A stretch of 64,000 nucleotides of DNA, taken from assembly GCF_002104475.1 (NCBI RefSeq), contig NZ_NBOF01000007.1, forward strand, positions 124,001 through 188,000. The letters are read 5' to 3'. The translations under genes and the position numbers were made by a program. The notes under the pieces are model-generated. The model ran no database searches, was not told where the DNA came from, and was given only the letters and a program-made list of their open reading frames with translations. This DNA comes from Cognaticolwellia mytili (GTDB lineage Bacteria > Pseudomonadota > Gammaproteobacteria > Enterobacterales > Alteromonadaceae). The first letter of the stretch is position 1. Each line of letters opens with the position of its first letter. This document shows, in pieces, positions 26,461 to 35,598 of this stretch.

Positions 26461-26486
26461 AAAAAGCCGCATGATTGCGGCTTTTT
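26461..26486 (+). terminator. Rho-independent terminator after the TonB-dependent receptor
   Basis: Perfect 10-bp stem AAAAAGCCGC (26461-26470) with GCGGCTTTTT (26477-26486), loop ATGATT, followed by ATTTTT. It separates the receptor from the halogenase-like genes, so these depend on read-through or on a promoter in 26490-26575. Confidence 0.92.
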
Positions 26487-26581
26487 ATTTTTAATGACAG
26501 TATTAAATGCGTGATTAGCGGTTATAAAAATAGCATCAAAGACATATTTACTGGCATTAGTATTCACACTAGGTAATAACG

Positions 26582-28126
26582 ATGGATAAGCCCATTAAAA
26601 AAATAGTCATTGTTGGTGGCGGGAGTGCCGGTTGGTTAACCGCTGGAGTTCTTGCGGCAGAGCACAAAGTTGCTCAGCAGCAATCACTTGAAATCACACT
26701 GGTTGAATCGCCTAATGTCAAAACCATCGGTGTAGGTGAAGGCACTTGGCCGTCAATGCGCAACACGTTAGACAAAATAGGCATTACTGAACTCGAATTT
26801 ATTCAACAATGTGATGCTTCATTTAAGCAAGGCTCAAAGTTTATCAATTGGCAAACAGGGAAAGATGGTGAGTTTTACTATCATCCCTTTATGACGCCTG
26901 AAGGCTATAGCCAAATCGATTTACAAAAGCACTGGCAAGCAACACATTCCCAACAAGCCTTTGCCGACACCATTAATGCTCAATATCACACCTGTGAAAT
27001 GGGCTTAGCGCCAAAACAAATTGCTACACCACCTTATGCCGCAGTTACTAACTATGGCTATCATCTCAATGCAGGAAAGTTTGCCACCCTTTTACAAAAG
27101 CATTGCACCAAAAAGTTAGCTGTTAAACACCTAGTTGCCCATATAGAAAGGATAGTTTCTTCTCCATCAGGCGATATTGAGAAGTTGGCCACACAAGATG
27201 GCCAAACGATTGAAGGTGATTTATTTATCGACTGTTCTGGTAGCGTGGGCTTATTGATTAATAAACATTTTAATATCCCACTCATCAAGCAAGACAATAT
27301 ACTGTTTAATGATTGTGCATTAGCGACACAAGTCCCCTATTTTCAGCAAAACAATATCGCTTCTGCAACATTATCTACTGCGCAAACTAGTGGTTGGATT
27401 TGGGATATTGGCTTACCTTCTCGTCGAGGCGTTGGTCACACATACTCTAGCGCTCATATTAGTGATGCAGAGGCAGAGCAGCAGCTTCGCCAATATATCG
27501 CCAGCTCAATAGGTGATGAAGAGAGTGAAAAGCTTAGCGTACGAAAACTGGCATTTATGCCTGGCTATCGAGAAAAGTTCTGGCATAAGAACTGTGTTGC
27601 CGTTGGTATGTCAGCTGGCTTTATTGAACCACTAGAAGCTTCGGCACTAGCAATGATTGAGCTATCAATCACCATGATCAGCGAACAATTACCGCAAACC
27701 CGCCAGCAAATGGATATTACCGCTAAACGCTTCAACAGTCGTTTTAGTTACCGCTGGCAGCGTGTGATCGAATTCCTTAAATTGCATTATGTGCTTAGCC
27801 AAAGGCGGGATAGTGATTATTGGCGTGATAATCAACAGACAGTAAGTATTCCCGATCGACTCGCTGAATTAATAGAATTGTGGAAATATCAGCCCCCTAG
27901 TCGTTATGACTTTATTGAAAATGAAGAAGTGTTTCCATCAGCAAGTTACCAATATGTACTGTACGGCATGGGCTACCATACTCAGTCACATCAGCATCAA
28001 ACCTTATTTGAAAATAACAAAATAGCAGAACAACTGTTTGCAAAAGTACAATTACAAAAACAACAATTTCAACAAGGTCTACCAACGAACCGCGCATTAA
28101 TAAACCATTACTGCCAACAACAATAG
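26582..28126 (+). CDS. Tryptophan-halogenase-like flavoprotein, copy 1
   Basis: A 514-residue protein of the flavin-dependent tryptophan halogenase family (PF04820). The FAD-binding motif is VGGGSAGW (11-18); GVGEGTWPS follows at about 50. The catalytic Lys of PrnA/RebH (Lys79) aligns with K82 in DASFKQGSKFINW, and the catalytic Glu with E354 in FIEPLEASA. The WxWxIP signature is altered to WIWDIG (274-279), and the chloride-site residues after the Glu are Ala-Ser-Ala rather than Ser-Thr-Gly. No biosynthetic cluster is nearby; instead it sits behind a TonB-dependent receptor in a sugar locus, as is common for this subfamily in Xanthomonas, Caulobacter and Alteromonadales. Its physiological substrate is unknown. 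Confidence 0.88.
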   Translation: MDKPIKKIVIVGGGSAGWLTAGVLAAEHKVAQQQSLEITLVESPNVKTIGVGEGTWPSMRNTLDKIGITELEFIQQCDASFKQGSKFINWQTGKDGEFYYHPFMTPEGYSQIDLQKHWQATHSQQAFADTINAQYHTCEMGLAPKQIATPPYAAVTNYGYHLNAGKFATLLQKHCTKKLAVKHLVAHIERIVSSPSGDIEKLATQDGQTIEGDLFIDCSGSVGLLINKHFNIPLIKQDNILFNDCALATQVPYFQQNNIASATLSTAQTSGWIWDIGLPSRRGVGHTYSSAHISDAEAEQQLRQYIASSIGDEESEKLSVRKLAFMPGYREKFWHKNCVAVGMSAGFIEPLEASALAMIELSITMISEQLPQTRQQMDITAKRFNSRFSYRWQRVIEFLKLHYVLSQRRDSDYWRDNQQTVSIPDRLAELIELWKYQPPSRYDFIENEEVFPSASYQYVLYGMGYHTQSHQHQTLFENNKIAEQLFAKVQLQKQQFQQGLPTNRALINHYCQQQ

Positions 28127-28139
28127 TAAGAGATAAAGC

Positions 28140-29624
28140 ATGAGTGATACTGCAATAAAACATGTTGTCATTACCGGTGGAGGTACCGCAGGTTGGATGA
28201 CAGCCGCCGCCTTTTCAAAGCTACTTGGCAATAACATTAAAGTCACCTTAGTTGAATCTGACGAGATTGGTACCGTAGGTGTGGGAGAAGCAACCATACC
28301 ACCGATCAAAAACTTTCATAAATTGCTCGGTATTAATGAACAAGAAGTCATGAAAGCAACACATGCAACCTTTAAGCTAGGCATTAGTTTTGAAAACTGG
28401 GGGCAAGTGGACGATGAATATATTCATTCATTTGGCGTTACGGGTAAAGAGTGCTGGGCAGGTGAGTTTCACCACTTTTGGCTCGATGGAAAAATGCGTG
28501 GCCATAAAGATGAATTTGGTGAATATTGTTATGAATTACAAGCTGCTAAGCAGAATAAATTCGCACTTAGCAAAGATATGCCGATTAATTATGCCTATCA
28601 CTTAGATGCGACACTTTATGCACAATACTTGCGTAAATTTAGCGAGAAGTTAGGCACAGAGCGTGTTGAAGGGAAAATTTCTCAAGTCGATAAATGCCCA
28701 GCAACAGGTAATATTAGCGCAATCACTTTAGCTTCAGGTAAAACCATATCAGCTGACTTATTTATTGATTGCACGGGGTTTAGAGGCCTTTTAATAGAGC
28801 AAGCATTGCATACCGGTTATGACGATTGGTCACACTGGTTGCCTTGTGACAGCGCTATTGCCGTACAAACGAAGTCAGTGTCAAAACCTAAACCTTATAC
28901 TCGTTCTATCGCTCACAAAGCGGGCTGGCAGTGGCAAATTCCACTGCAACATAGGGTCGGTAACGGTTTAGTTTTTTGCAGTAAATATCTGTCTGATGAT
29001 GATGCGAGAACCTTATTACTTGATAATATTGACGGTGAAACGATCACTGAACCTAGGGTAATAAAATTCAAAACCGGACGCCGCAGAAAAGGCTGGCATA
29101 AAAACTGTGTTGCTATTGGTTTGTCTAGCGGCTTTATTGAGCCATTGGAATCAACCAGTATTCACCTGATCATGACCGCGATTGTACGTTTGCTACGCTT
29201 ATTTCCATACAACGGCGTTACAGAATCAGGCGTTAAGGAATACAATAGTAAATTAGATTCAGAATTAAATGCTGTACGCGACTTTATTGTATTGCACTAT
29301 AAGGTTAACCAACGCCAAGACAGTGAATTTTGGCAACACTGCCAGCAAATGGAAATACCAGAATCACTTGCGCATAAAATAGCTCTATTTAAAGAAACAG
29401 GACGTGTATTTCTAGATGACGGTGATATTTTCCGCGTTGATTCTTGGACACAAGTGATGTTTGGCCAAGGTTTAATACCTACGCAGTATCACCAAATAGC
29501 CAATGTTATGAGCGATGATGAACTTCATAAGTTTTTAGCAAGTATGAAATTAGCCATTACTCAAGCTGTTGAGAAATTGCCTGAACATGATGACTTCATT
29601 AAGCATTACTGCCCTTCAAACTGA
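28140..29624 (+). CDS. Tryptophan-halogenase-like flavoprotein, copy 2
   Basis: A 494-residue paralogue of the preceding gene, 13 bp downstream, so the two are one operon. FAD motif ITGGGTAGWMTA (11-22), GVGEATIPPIKNF (47-59), catalytic Lys K79 in HATFKLGISFENW, an intact WQWQIP signature (263-268) and catalytic Glu E337 in FIEPLESTS. Compared with copy 1 it keeps the canonical halogenase signatures, so it is the better candidate for an active enzyme. A flavin reductase partner is not encoded here. Sequence drift between the copies suggests different substrates or a heteromer; neither is proven. Confidence 0.9.
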   Translation: MSDTAIKHVVITGGGTAGWMTAAAFSKLLGNNIKVTLVESDEIGTVGVGEATIPPIKNFHKLLGINEQEVMKATHATFKLGISFENWGQVDDEYIHSFGVTGKECWAGEFHHFWLDGKMRGHKDEFGEYCYELQAAKQNKFALSKDMPINYAYHLDATLYAQYLRKFSEKLGTERVEGKISQVDKCPATGNISAITLASGKTISADLFIDCTGFRGLLIEQALHTGYDDWSHWLPCDSAIAVQTKSVSKPKPYTRSIAHKAGWQWQIPLQHRVGNGLVFCSKYLSDDDARTLLLDNIDGETITEPRVIKFKTGRRRKGWHKNCVAIGLSSGFIEPLESTSIHLIMTAIVRLLRLFPYNGVTESGVKEYNSKLDSELNAVRDFIVLHYKVNQRQDSEFWQHCQQMEIPESLAHKIALFKETGRVFLDDGDIFRVDSWTQVMFGQGLIPTQYHQIANVMSDDELHKFLASMKLAITQAVEKLPEHDDFIKHYCPSN

Positions 29625-29648
29625 TTTTTAGCGCAGATTTAAGACACA

Positions 29649-29674
29649 AAAAGCAACCCGATGGTTGCTTTTTT
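29649..29674 (+). terminator. Rho-independent terminator after the halogenase-like operon
   Basis: Stem AAAAGCAACC (29649-29658) with GGTTGCTTTT (29663-29672), tetraloop CGAT, continuing into T residues. It lies 24 bp after the second halogenase stop codon, in the gap before a convergent small gene. The A-run on the left would also give a T tract on the minus strand. Confidence 0.92.
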
Positions 29675-29688
29675 AATGATAAAAATTA

Positions 29689-29934
29689 TTACATTGCTTG
29701 AGAGTTTTTTGATGGAAACTCAATACGTTCACCAAATTTATTTAATATCTCTACTCGCCCGTTACAGACTGCGATAATAGACTTACCTTCTTTGTAACTT
29801 TCTGGAATAACTACACGACCATTATTAAGCAGTGGGAAAACCTCAACACTATGCTGCAGTTCAAGTGACTGTTCGCCATAGTAAATAATAGTTACCTCTC
29901 TAGCGCTTGAGTCTGCTGGTACAGAAGTCAACAT
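29689..29934 (-). CDS. Small conserved protein, TIGR02922-like
   Basis: An 81-residue soluble protein: strand VTIIYYGEQSLELQHSVEVF, then NNGRVVIPESYKEGKSIIAVCNGRVEILNKFGERI. AGGGAA precedes the ATG. From memory this matches TIGR02922, a small family described from Colwellia psychrerythraea and relatives, some members of which share an upstream motif with PEP-CTERM genes; I cannot check that here. Function unknown. It is convergent with the halogenase operon and stands between it and the GH3 operon without sharing either promoter. Confidence 0.7.
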   Translation of the reverse strand: MLTSVPADSSAREVTIIYYGEQSLELQHSVEVFPLLNNGRVVIPESYKEGKSIIAVCNGRVEILNKFGERIEFPSKNSQAM

Positions 29935-30093
29935 GGCTATTCCCTGTATAGTTAAGCATAAATAATAGCGCTATTTTAACTAAACCAGAAAAGCAAACTG
30001 TTGTAAAAATAAACAGATACTGCAACAAATTGTAATCGGGTTACAGATAATATTAGCTGAAACCCGATACACACTAACCTTAATTTTTCGCAA

Positions 30094-32694
30094 CTATTGA
30101 CAACTTATAGTCGCGGTTTCAGCGGAGTTAGGCTCAATAATAATATCAGCAAAACTCAAACTCACCACCCCAGTAGTACTTATCTGAAATGGACTAGTTA
30201 CCTGTGAAAAGTCTACGCCAGCATCTTCAAAACATTGCAAATCAATGGAGATGTTTTCCCAGCTATCTAACGTCATAGAATGCAGCACTTTTGTCAGATT
30301 TACTGAGCCTGGGCATTGCTGCTCACAAGCCATAGACAACAAAATTTGCTCATTACTCACAGAATTGACTTTCATCGATAATGTTAATGTCGCATTAGCT
30401 TCTTTATATGCGCGTAAATCTTCAGGAAAGTTGCTCGTTAACACCACGCTAGCCTGTTTACTACCGTCAAAAGATACTGATCTAGCATCTTCTTGCACCG
30501 TTTTATCTAATGTCTGTAATGTAACCGCGCCGAGCGACTGCACGCTAGAAGTGATGTCAGCACTTTCATCCCCTGACTTTAATTGCATTTTCCATGGCAT
30601 TTTTGCTGCACCAACAAACAAGGCTAAATTTGGTAATTGATCATGAGAAACTTGTGATGTTTCATCAAAATCATTGCTTACCATCACCCTATCTTGATAA
30701 CTCAAACCATAACCAAATTTAAATAGCGGCTGATAATTCACATCATAATGATTAGTTGCCGTTTGATCAGCCGTTGCTGGCCAAGAAAAAGATAAGCGAC
30801 CTAAAAAGTCATGGTTCACTTCATTTTCACTATTTTTAAGCAATACTTCTGCAATACCATGACCTTCTGTACCTGGTAACCATGCTGCGACAAAAGCATC
30901 AGAAGCATTCAGCTCAGCATTTACCCACATAGGTCGACCACTAATAAATACGGCTACAACGGGTATGCCTTGTTGCTTAAGACGCTTCAAAAGCGCTAAG
31001 TCTTTCTTATTGCCACGTTGAAACTCTAAATTATCTCGGTCGCCATGACCTTCGGCATAAGGTTCTTCGCCAAAGACGACAATTGCAACGTCAGGCTTTT
31101 TAACGAAACTACCATCAACGCTCAGTGTCGCATTTCCGCCAGTTAAAGATATTTGTTGATTAATACCGTCAAAAATAGACTGAGCACCAGGAAAATCAGA
31201 ATTTTTATTACCTGTACCTTGCCATGTAACCGACCAACCACCTGATTGTTTGCCAATATTATTTGCCGCATCACCAGCAACCAAAATATGACTCTTTGGC
31301 GAGATAGGTAAAATATTGTGATTGTTTTTCAATAAAACCAGTGATTCTCGCACGGCTTGACGAGCAACATCACGATGACTTTTTTGGCCAATCAATTCCG
31401 TTTTACCTGATAACTTACGAGTTGCGGGACTTGGTTTTTCAAATAAGCCCGCACGTAATTTCACTCGTAAAATTCGACTTACTGCATCATCAATTCGGCT
31501 TTGCGCAATTTCACCGGACTTAACTTGCGCAATAGTATTTTCATAAAGCAGCTTCCATGCATCGGTTGGTACCATAAAAATATCAAGGCCAGCATTGACT
31601 GACTGTGGGCAGCTTTCATTAGTACAGCCTTTAACTTGCCCGTGACCATTCCAATCTCCAACCACAAAACCATCAAAGCCCATGCGATCTTTTAGAATGT
31701 CAGTAAGTAAATATTTATTACCATGATTTTTCTTGCCATGCCAGCTGTTAAATGACGCCATAACTGACTGTGCGCCAGCATTTAAGCCGCCAATATAACC
31801 TTGAGCATGAAGTTCAAATAGTTGCTTTTCGGTTGAAATATTATCTCCTTGGTCATCGCCAGCAACTGTGCCACCGTCACCTAGAAAATGTTTTACGGTA
31901 CTGATAACACGGTCGTTAGATAAAAAGTCTTTATCTGGTGAACCTTGTAAACCTTTAACCACTGCACTGGCATAATTTCTCACTATAGCGGGGTCTTCTG
32001 AATAACCTTCATATGTTCTTCCCCAGCGGTCATCTTGCACTACAGCAACGGTTGGAGCGAAAACCCAATCTATCCCGGTCACCATAACCTCTGCCGCGGT
32101 GATAGCAGCAATTTTTTCTATTAAGTCAGGATTATTAGCTGCACCTAAACCAATATTATGAGGAAATAGCGTCGCGCCAATAACATTGTTATGACCATGA
32201 ACCGCATCGGTACCCCACATAGTTGGAATAGCTGAACCATCAATACTGCTATCAATAGACGCTTGGTACATATCTTCTGCAAGTTTTATCCAGTCTTGTG
32301 GTGTTGCCTGTTTGTTATTGTTAGGAAACGACCCGCCACCATTTAAGTATGAGCCAAAGCCATACTTTCGCATGTCTTCAACGGTGATATCTCTTATTTC
32401 AGGCTGGATCATTTGCGCAACTTTTTGCGCTAAGGTCATTTCAGCAACTAAGTTCTTAACCTTGAACTCAAGTGCTTCATCATAGGGTAATGCTTGCGGC
32501 AATTTCGGCCAAAACTCTGCAACTTCATCAACAGCTTGAATGTTATTTTTTTCAAGTTTTTTTTCATTATCAGCACACCCCAGCGCACCCGCTAAAATCA
32601 AGCTCATAGTAAGCTTCACCACTACACTTTGAAACTTGTTATTTTTAAATGCTTTACTATTAACAGCATGTTTTTTATTAATTTTCATCGTCAT
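30094..32694 (-). CDS. GH3 exo-beta-glucanase / beta-glucosidase, ExoP-like, possible lipoprotein
   Basis: An 866-residue GH3 enzyme. A hydrophobic N-terminal segment leads to ILAGALGC (Cys40), an imperfect lipobox, so outer-membrane or periplasmic anchoring is likely. The (beta/alpha)8 domain shows WGTDAVHGHNN (160-170), KHF (268-270) and the nucleophile Asp347 in DGFVVGDWNG. The alpha/beta sandwich follows (LVLLKNNHNILPI), with the PFGFGLSY-equivalent LFKFGYGLSYQD. About 180 further residues form a C-terminal domain like that of marine ExoP exo-1,3/1,4-beta-glucan hydrolases of Pseudoalteromonas (family knowledge). Expected to release glucose from cello- or laminari-oligosaccharides. It follows the FHS permease gene by 28 bp. 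Confidence 0.93.
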   Translation of the reverse strand: MTMKINKKHAVNSKAFKNNKFQSVVVKLTMSLILAGALGCADNEKKLEKNNIQAVDEVAEFWPKLPQALPYDEALEFKVKNLVAEMTLAQKVAQMIQPEIRDITVEDMRKYGFGSYLNGGGSFPNNNKQATPQDWIKLAEDMYQASIDSSIDGSAIPTMWGTDAVHGHNNVIGATLFPHNIGLGAANNPDLIEKIAAITAAEVMVTGIDWVFAPTVAVVQDDRWGRTYEGYSEDPAIVRNYASAVVKGLQGSPDKDFLSNDRVISTVKHFLGDGGTVAGDDQGDNISTEKQLFELHAQGYIGGLNAGAQSVMASFNSWHGKKNHGNKYLLTDILKDRMGFDGFVVGDWNGHGQVKGCTNESCPQSVNAGLDIFMVPTDAWKLLYENTIAQVKSGEIAQSRIDDAVSRILRVKLRAGLFEKPSPATRKLSGKTELIGQKSHRDVARQAVRESLVLLKNNHNILPISPKSHILVAGDAANNIGKQSGGWSVTWQGTGNKNSDFPGAQSIFDGINQQISLTGGNATLSVDGSFVKKPDVAIVVFGEEPYAEGHGDRDNLEFQRGNKKDLALLKRLKQQGIPVVAVFISGRPMWVNAELNASDAFVAAWLPGTEGHGIAEVLLKNSENEVNHDFLGRLSFSWPATADQTATNHYDVNYQPLFKFGYGLSYQDRVMVSNDFDETSQVSHDQLPNLALFVGAAKMPWKMQLKSGDESADITSSVQSLGAVTLQTLDKTVQEDARSVSFDGSKQASVVLTSNFPEDLRAYKEANATLTLSMKVNSVSNEQILLSMACEQQCPGSVNLTKVLHSMTLDSWENISIDLQCFEDAGVDFSQVTSPFQISTTGVVSLSFADIIIEPNSAETATISCQ

Positions 32695-32722
32695 TACTTT
32701 CCCGAAATAAATGATAGAAATT

Positions 32723-33988
32723 TTATTTTTGTATATTGATTTTGTGACCAGTAACGCCGTAATAAGCTATATAGAGATAGCAGAACATCGGCAGAATAAA
32801 TGCGGTATGAACACCAATTTCATCAGCTAGAAACCCTTGCGCTAAAGGCACTATGGCGCCGCCAACAATTGCCAAACACAAAATGCCAGAACCTTGACTA
32901 GTCAACCTTCCCAAACTACTTAAGCTTAAACTGAAGATTGTTGGAAACATAATTGAGTTGCATAAACCAATTAACAAAATAGCTACCATGGCAATATCAC
33001 CATTACTGCAAATAACAATTGCCAATAAGAAAACCGCAACAAATGCATTAAAGGCTAGTACCTTACCGGCCGCTATTTTTTGCATAACAATTGCGCCAGC
33101 AAAACGGCCAACCAGTGCGCCGCCCCAGTAATACGCAATATACTTAGCTCCCTCAGATTCTACTAAGCCAGCAATATTCTCTAGCGACAAGAAGCTTACT
33201 AAAAAGCTGCCAATTGCCACTTCAGCACCAACATAAACAAAAATAGCTAATGCCCCTAAAGACAAATGTCGATGTTGCCAAGCGCTGCCTTTTACTTTTT
33301 CTTCGGTTGCATCAGCAAGGTCTACTTGTTCAACTGCTGGTAGTTTCAACCATGAAAATATTGCCGCTAACAGCAACAAAAGCGCAGCTAATAATAAATA
33401 AGGTAATTGTACTGATTGCGCAGACTCTGCCGCCGACATAGCACTAGCAGCTTGATCTAAAATTAAATAGGCGCCAAAGAAAGGGGCAACCGTTGTGCCT
33501 AGCGAATTAAATGCTTGTGTCATAGTTAAACGAGAAGAGGCAGTTTCTGTTGGGCCAAGCGTACTTACGTAAGGATTGGCAGAAACTTGCAAAATAGTAA
33601 TACCACTTGCCAAAGTGAATAAAGCAGCTAAAAATACCGGATAGCTATGGGATGTGGCCGCAGGGTAAAACATTGCACAACCTATAGCGGCGACAACAAG
33701 TCCAATCACAATACCTTTTTGAAAACCATGCTTTGAGACAATTTTGCTAGCAGGAATTGACACGAGAAAATACGCACCAAAAAAGCAAAATTGGATTAAC
33801 ATCGCTTGACCATAAGATAAGTTAAACACCGCCTTTAAATGCGGGATCAATATGTCGTTCAGGCAGGTTATAAAGCCCCAAAGAAAAAATAGCGTCGTTA
33901 ATGATGTCAACGCAAAACGGTAATCTTTATCTTTTTCATCACTACCATTATTTAGTGTTGTCGATGGTGTTGATTGATTTACCATCAT
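32723..33988 (-). CDS. FHS-family sugar MFS permease (glucose/galactose type)
   Basis: A 421-residue, 12-helix transporter of the fucose-galactose-glucose:H+ symporter group (FucP/GluP). Signature regions are [19 protein letters not shown] in TM1 and loop, [19 protein letters not shown], and [11 protein letters not shown] after TM4. AAGGGGGC precedes the ATG at 33988; a second ATG follows directly. Likely imports glucose released by the GH3 enzyme encoded downstream in the same operon. It is divergent from the GH1 gene across a region with two LacI-type operators, so both directions are probably co-repressed. Confidence 0.92.
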   Translation of the reverse strand: MMVNQSTPSTTLNNGSDEKDKDYRFALTSLTTLFFLWGFITCLNDILIPHLKAVFNLSYGQAMLIQFCFFGAYFLVSIPASKIVSKHGFQKGIVIGLVVAAIGCAMFYPAATSHSYPVFLAALFTLASGITILQVSANPYVSTLGPTETASSRLTMTQAFNSLGTTVAPFFGAYLILDQAASAMSAAESAQSVQLPYLLLAALLLLLAAIFSWLKLPAVEQVDLADATEEKVKGSAWQHRHLSLGALAIFVYVGAEVAIGSFLVSFLSLENIAGLVESEGAKYIAYYWGGALVGRFAGAIVMQKIAAGKVLAFNAFVAVFLLAIVICSNGDIAMVAILLIGLCNSIMFPTIFSLSLSSLGRLTSQGSGILCLAIVGGAIVPLAQGFLADEIGVHTAFILPMFCYLYIAYYGVTGHKINIQK

Positions 33989-34055
33989 GCCCCCTTAGCT
34001 GATACCTGCTGATTTTGGTCATAGCTTTAAATAAGAATGATTAAATAAAAACCAG

Positions 34056-34084
34056 TTGACCTTTTAGTTATTAGCCACTAACAT
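34056..34084 (+). promoter_or_regulatory. Putative sigma-70 promoter of the GH1 operon
   Basis: TTGACC (34056-34061), 17-bp spacer, TAACAT (34079-34084), with a LacI-type operator starting 6 bp later. Spacing and hexamers mirror the promoter before the TonB-dependent receptor. Confidence 0.55.
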
Positions 34085-34090
34085 TTCAAA

Positions 34091-34104
34091 TGTAAGCGCT
34101 TTCA
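34091..34104. promoter_or_regulatory. LacI-type operator TGTAAGCGCTTTCA, hybrid site before GH1
   Basis: One TGTAAGC half and one TGAAAGC half, thus a hybrid of the two operator types found before the receptor operons. Symmetry extends over 26 bp (34085-34110) with one mismatched pair. It overlaps the expected start of the GH1 transcript and is also placed to affect the divergent permease promoter. Confidence 0.85.
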
Positions 34105-34149
34105 TTTGAATTTCATTCTTACAGAAGCCTAAAATTTTTTCAAGTGAAA

Positions 34150-34163
34150 TGTAAGCGCTTACA
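34150..34163. promoter_or_regulatory. LacI-type operator TGTAAGCGCTTACA, second site before GH1
   Basis: Perfect palindrome identical to the receptor sites, 59 bp centre-to-centre from the hybrid site, in the leader of the GH1 transcript. The 57/59-bp pairing in two separate promoter regions points to the same regulator. Confidence 0.88.
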
Positions 34164-34245
34164 GAAAAGAGTTGCTCGTTAAGAAAATGATTTAGCGACG
34201 CTAATTATCAATGTGTTGATTTTACTAAAAGAAGACAATGTAAAA

Positions 34246-35583
34246 ATGATGAACTTATCTCTCCCCGTAAATTCGCCAATGCTCAGTAAAAATTTTACCT
34301 ACGGCGTAGCAACAGCTGCTTTTCAAATTGAAGGCGGTGTCGCTGACAGACTGCCTTGTATTTGGGATACTTTTTGTGCAACGCCCGGCAAAGTTGTTGA
34401 TAATTCAAATGGTGATGTTGCCTGTGATCATTACAATCGCTGGCAAGATGATATCGAGCTTATTACTTCACTAGGTGTTGACGCCTACCGTTTGTCATTG
34501 TCATGGCCAAGAATTATTAAAAAAGATGGTAGCGTAAACCAAACGGGTATTAACTATTACATTGCCATTTTAGACCGACTAAAAGCGAAAGGCATTAAAG
34601 CCTATGTCACACTTTATCATTGGGATTTACCACAGCACATAGAAGATGAAGGTGGCTGGCTTAATCGTAATACTGCTTATAAATTTCAAGATTATGTGAA
34701 AAAAACAGTCGTAGCATTCGGTGACAGAGTGCACTCTTACGCAACACTAAATGAACCTTTTTGTAGCGCTTACCTTGGTTATGAAGCCGGTATTCATGCA
34801 CCAGGTCACGCCGATATCAACTATGGTAAAAAAGCCGCACACCATTTATTGCTAGCACATGGTTTAGCGATAGAAACACTAAAAAAACACAGTCCTAATA
34901 CACAAAATGGCATAGTGCTAAATTTTACGCCAGCTTACCCAGAAACAGACTCAATTAAAGACAAAATTGCGGCTGAATACGCCGATGACTATTTTAACCA
35001 GTGGTACATAAAACCAATCATGGATGGTACATATCCAGCCATTAATCAACAATTACCTAAGCAACAGCAACCTGATATTTTACTCGGTGATATGGAAATC
35101 ATTTCGCAAGAGCTCGACTTTTTAGGTATAAATTTTTACACCCGAGCAGTATATCGACATAACTTAGACAATAGATTTGAAGAAGTACAACTACCTAATG
35201 TTGCGCGTACCGATATTGGTTGGGAAATCTACCCACAAGCATTTACCGAGTTACTGATATCATTAAACACTCGCTATACCCTGCCGCCAATTTACATAAC
35301 AGAAAATGGTGCGGCGATGGATGATCACTGCATAAACGGTGAGGTTAACGACCAAGGACGAGTCGATTATTACAATCAACACCTTAATGCGGTCGCCAGT
35401 GCAATTTCTCAGGGTGTTGATGTGCGAGGATACTTTGCTTGGAGTTTAATGGATAATTTTGAGTGGGCTGAAGGTTATTTAAAACGCTTTGGTATTGTGC
35501 ATGTTGATTATAAAACCCAAATTCGAACTATTAAAGCCAGTGGTTTAGCCTTTCGTAATTTGATAGCCTCAAGAGCAGACTAA
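34246..35583 (+). CDS. GH1 family beta-glucosidase
   Basis: About 445 residues. The start is ATG 34246 or 34249 (MMNLSLPVNS); an upstream GTG at 34213 has no ribosome site. YGVATAAFQIEGG is the GH1 N-terminal signature. The acid/base Glu lies in TLNEPF (about 170) and the nucleophile Glu in YITENGAAMD (about 353). WSLMDNFEWAEGYLKRFGIVHVDY completes the aglycone and glucose-binding site. No signal peptide, so cytoplasmic hydrolysis of imported cellobiose or short beta-glucosides. First gene of an operon with a GPH symporter and, farther on, the LacI regulator. Confidence 0.95.
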   Translation: MMNLSLPVNSPMLSKNFTYGVATAAFQIEGGVADRLPCIWDTFCATPGKVVDNSNGDVACDHYNRWQDDIELITSLGVDAYRLSLSWPRIIKKDGSVNQTGINYYIAILDRLKAKGIKAYVTLYHWDLPQHIEDEGGWLNRNTAYKFQDYVKKTVVAFGDRVHSYATLNEPFCSAYLGYEAGIHAPGHADINYGKKAAHHLLLAHGLAIETLKKHSPNTQNGIVLNFTPAYPETDSIKDKIAAEYADDYFNQWYIKPIMDGTYPAINQQLPKQQQPDILLGDMEIISQELDFLGINFYTRAVYRHNLDNRFEEVQLPNVARTDIGWEIYPQAFTELLISLNTRYTLPPIYITENGAAMDDHCINGEVNDQGRVDYYNQHLNAVASAISQGVDVRGYFAWSLMDNFEWAEGYLKRFGIVHVDYKTQIRTIKASGLAFRNLIASRAD

Positions 35584-35598
35584 TAATAAGAATAAAAT

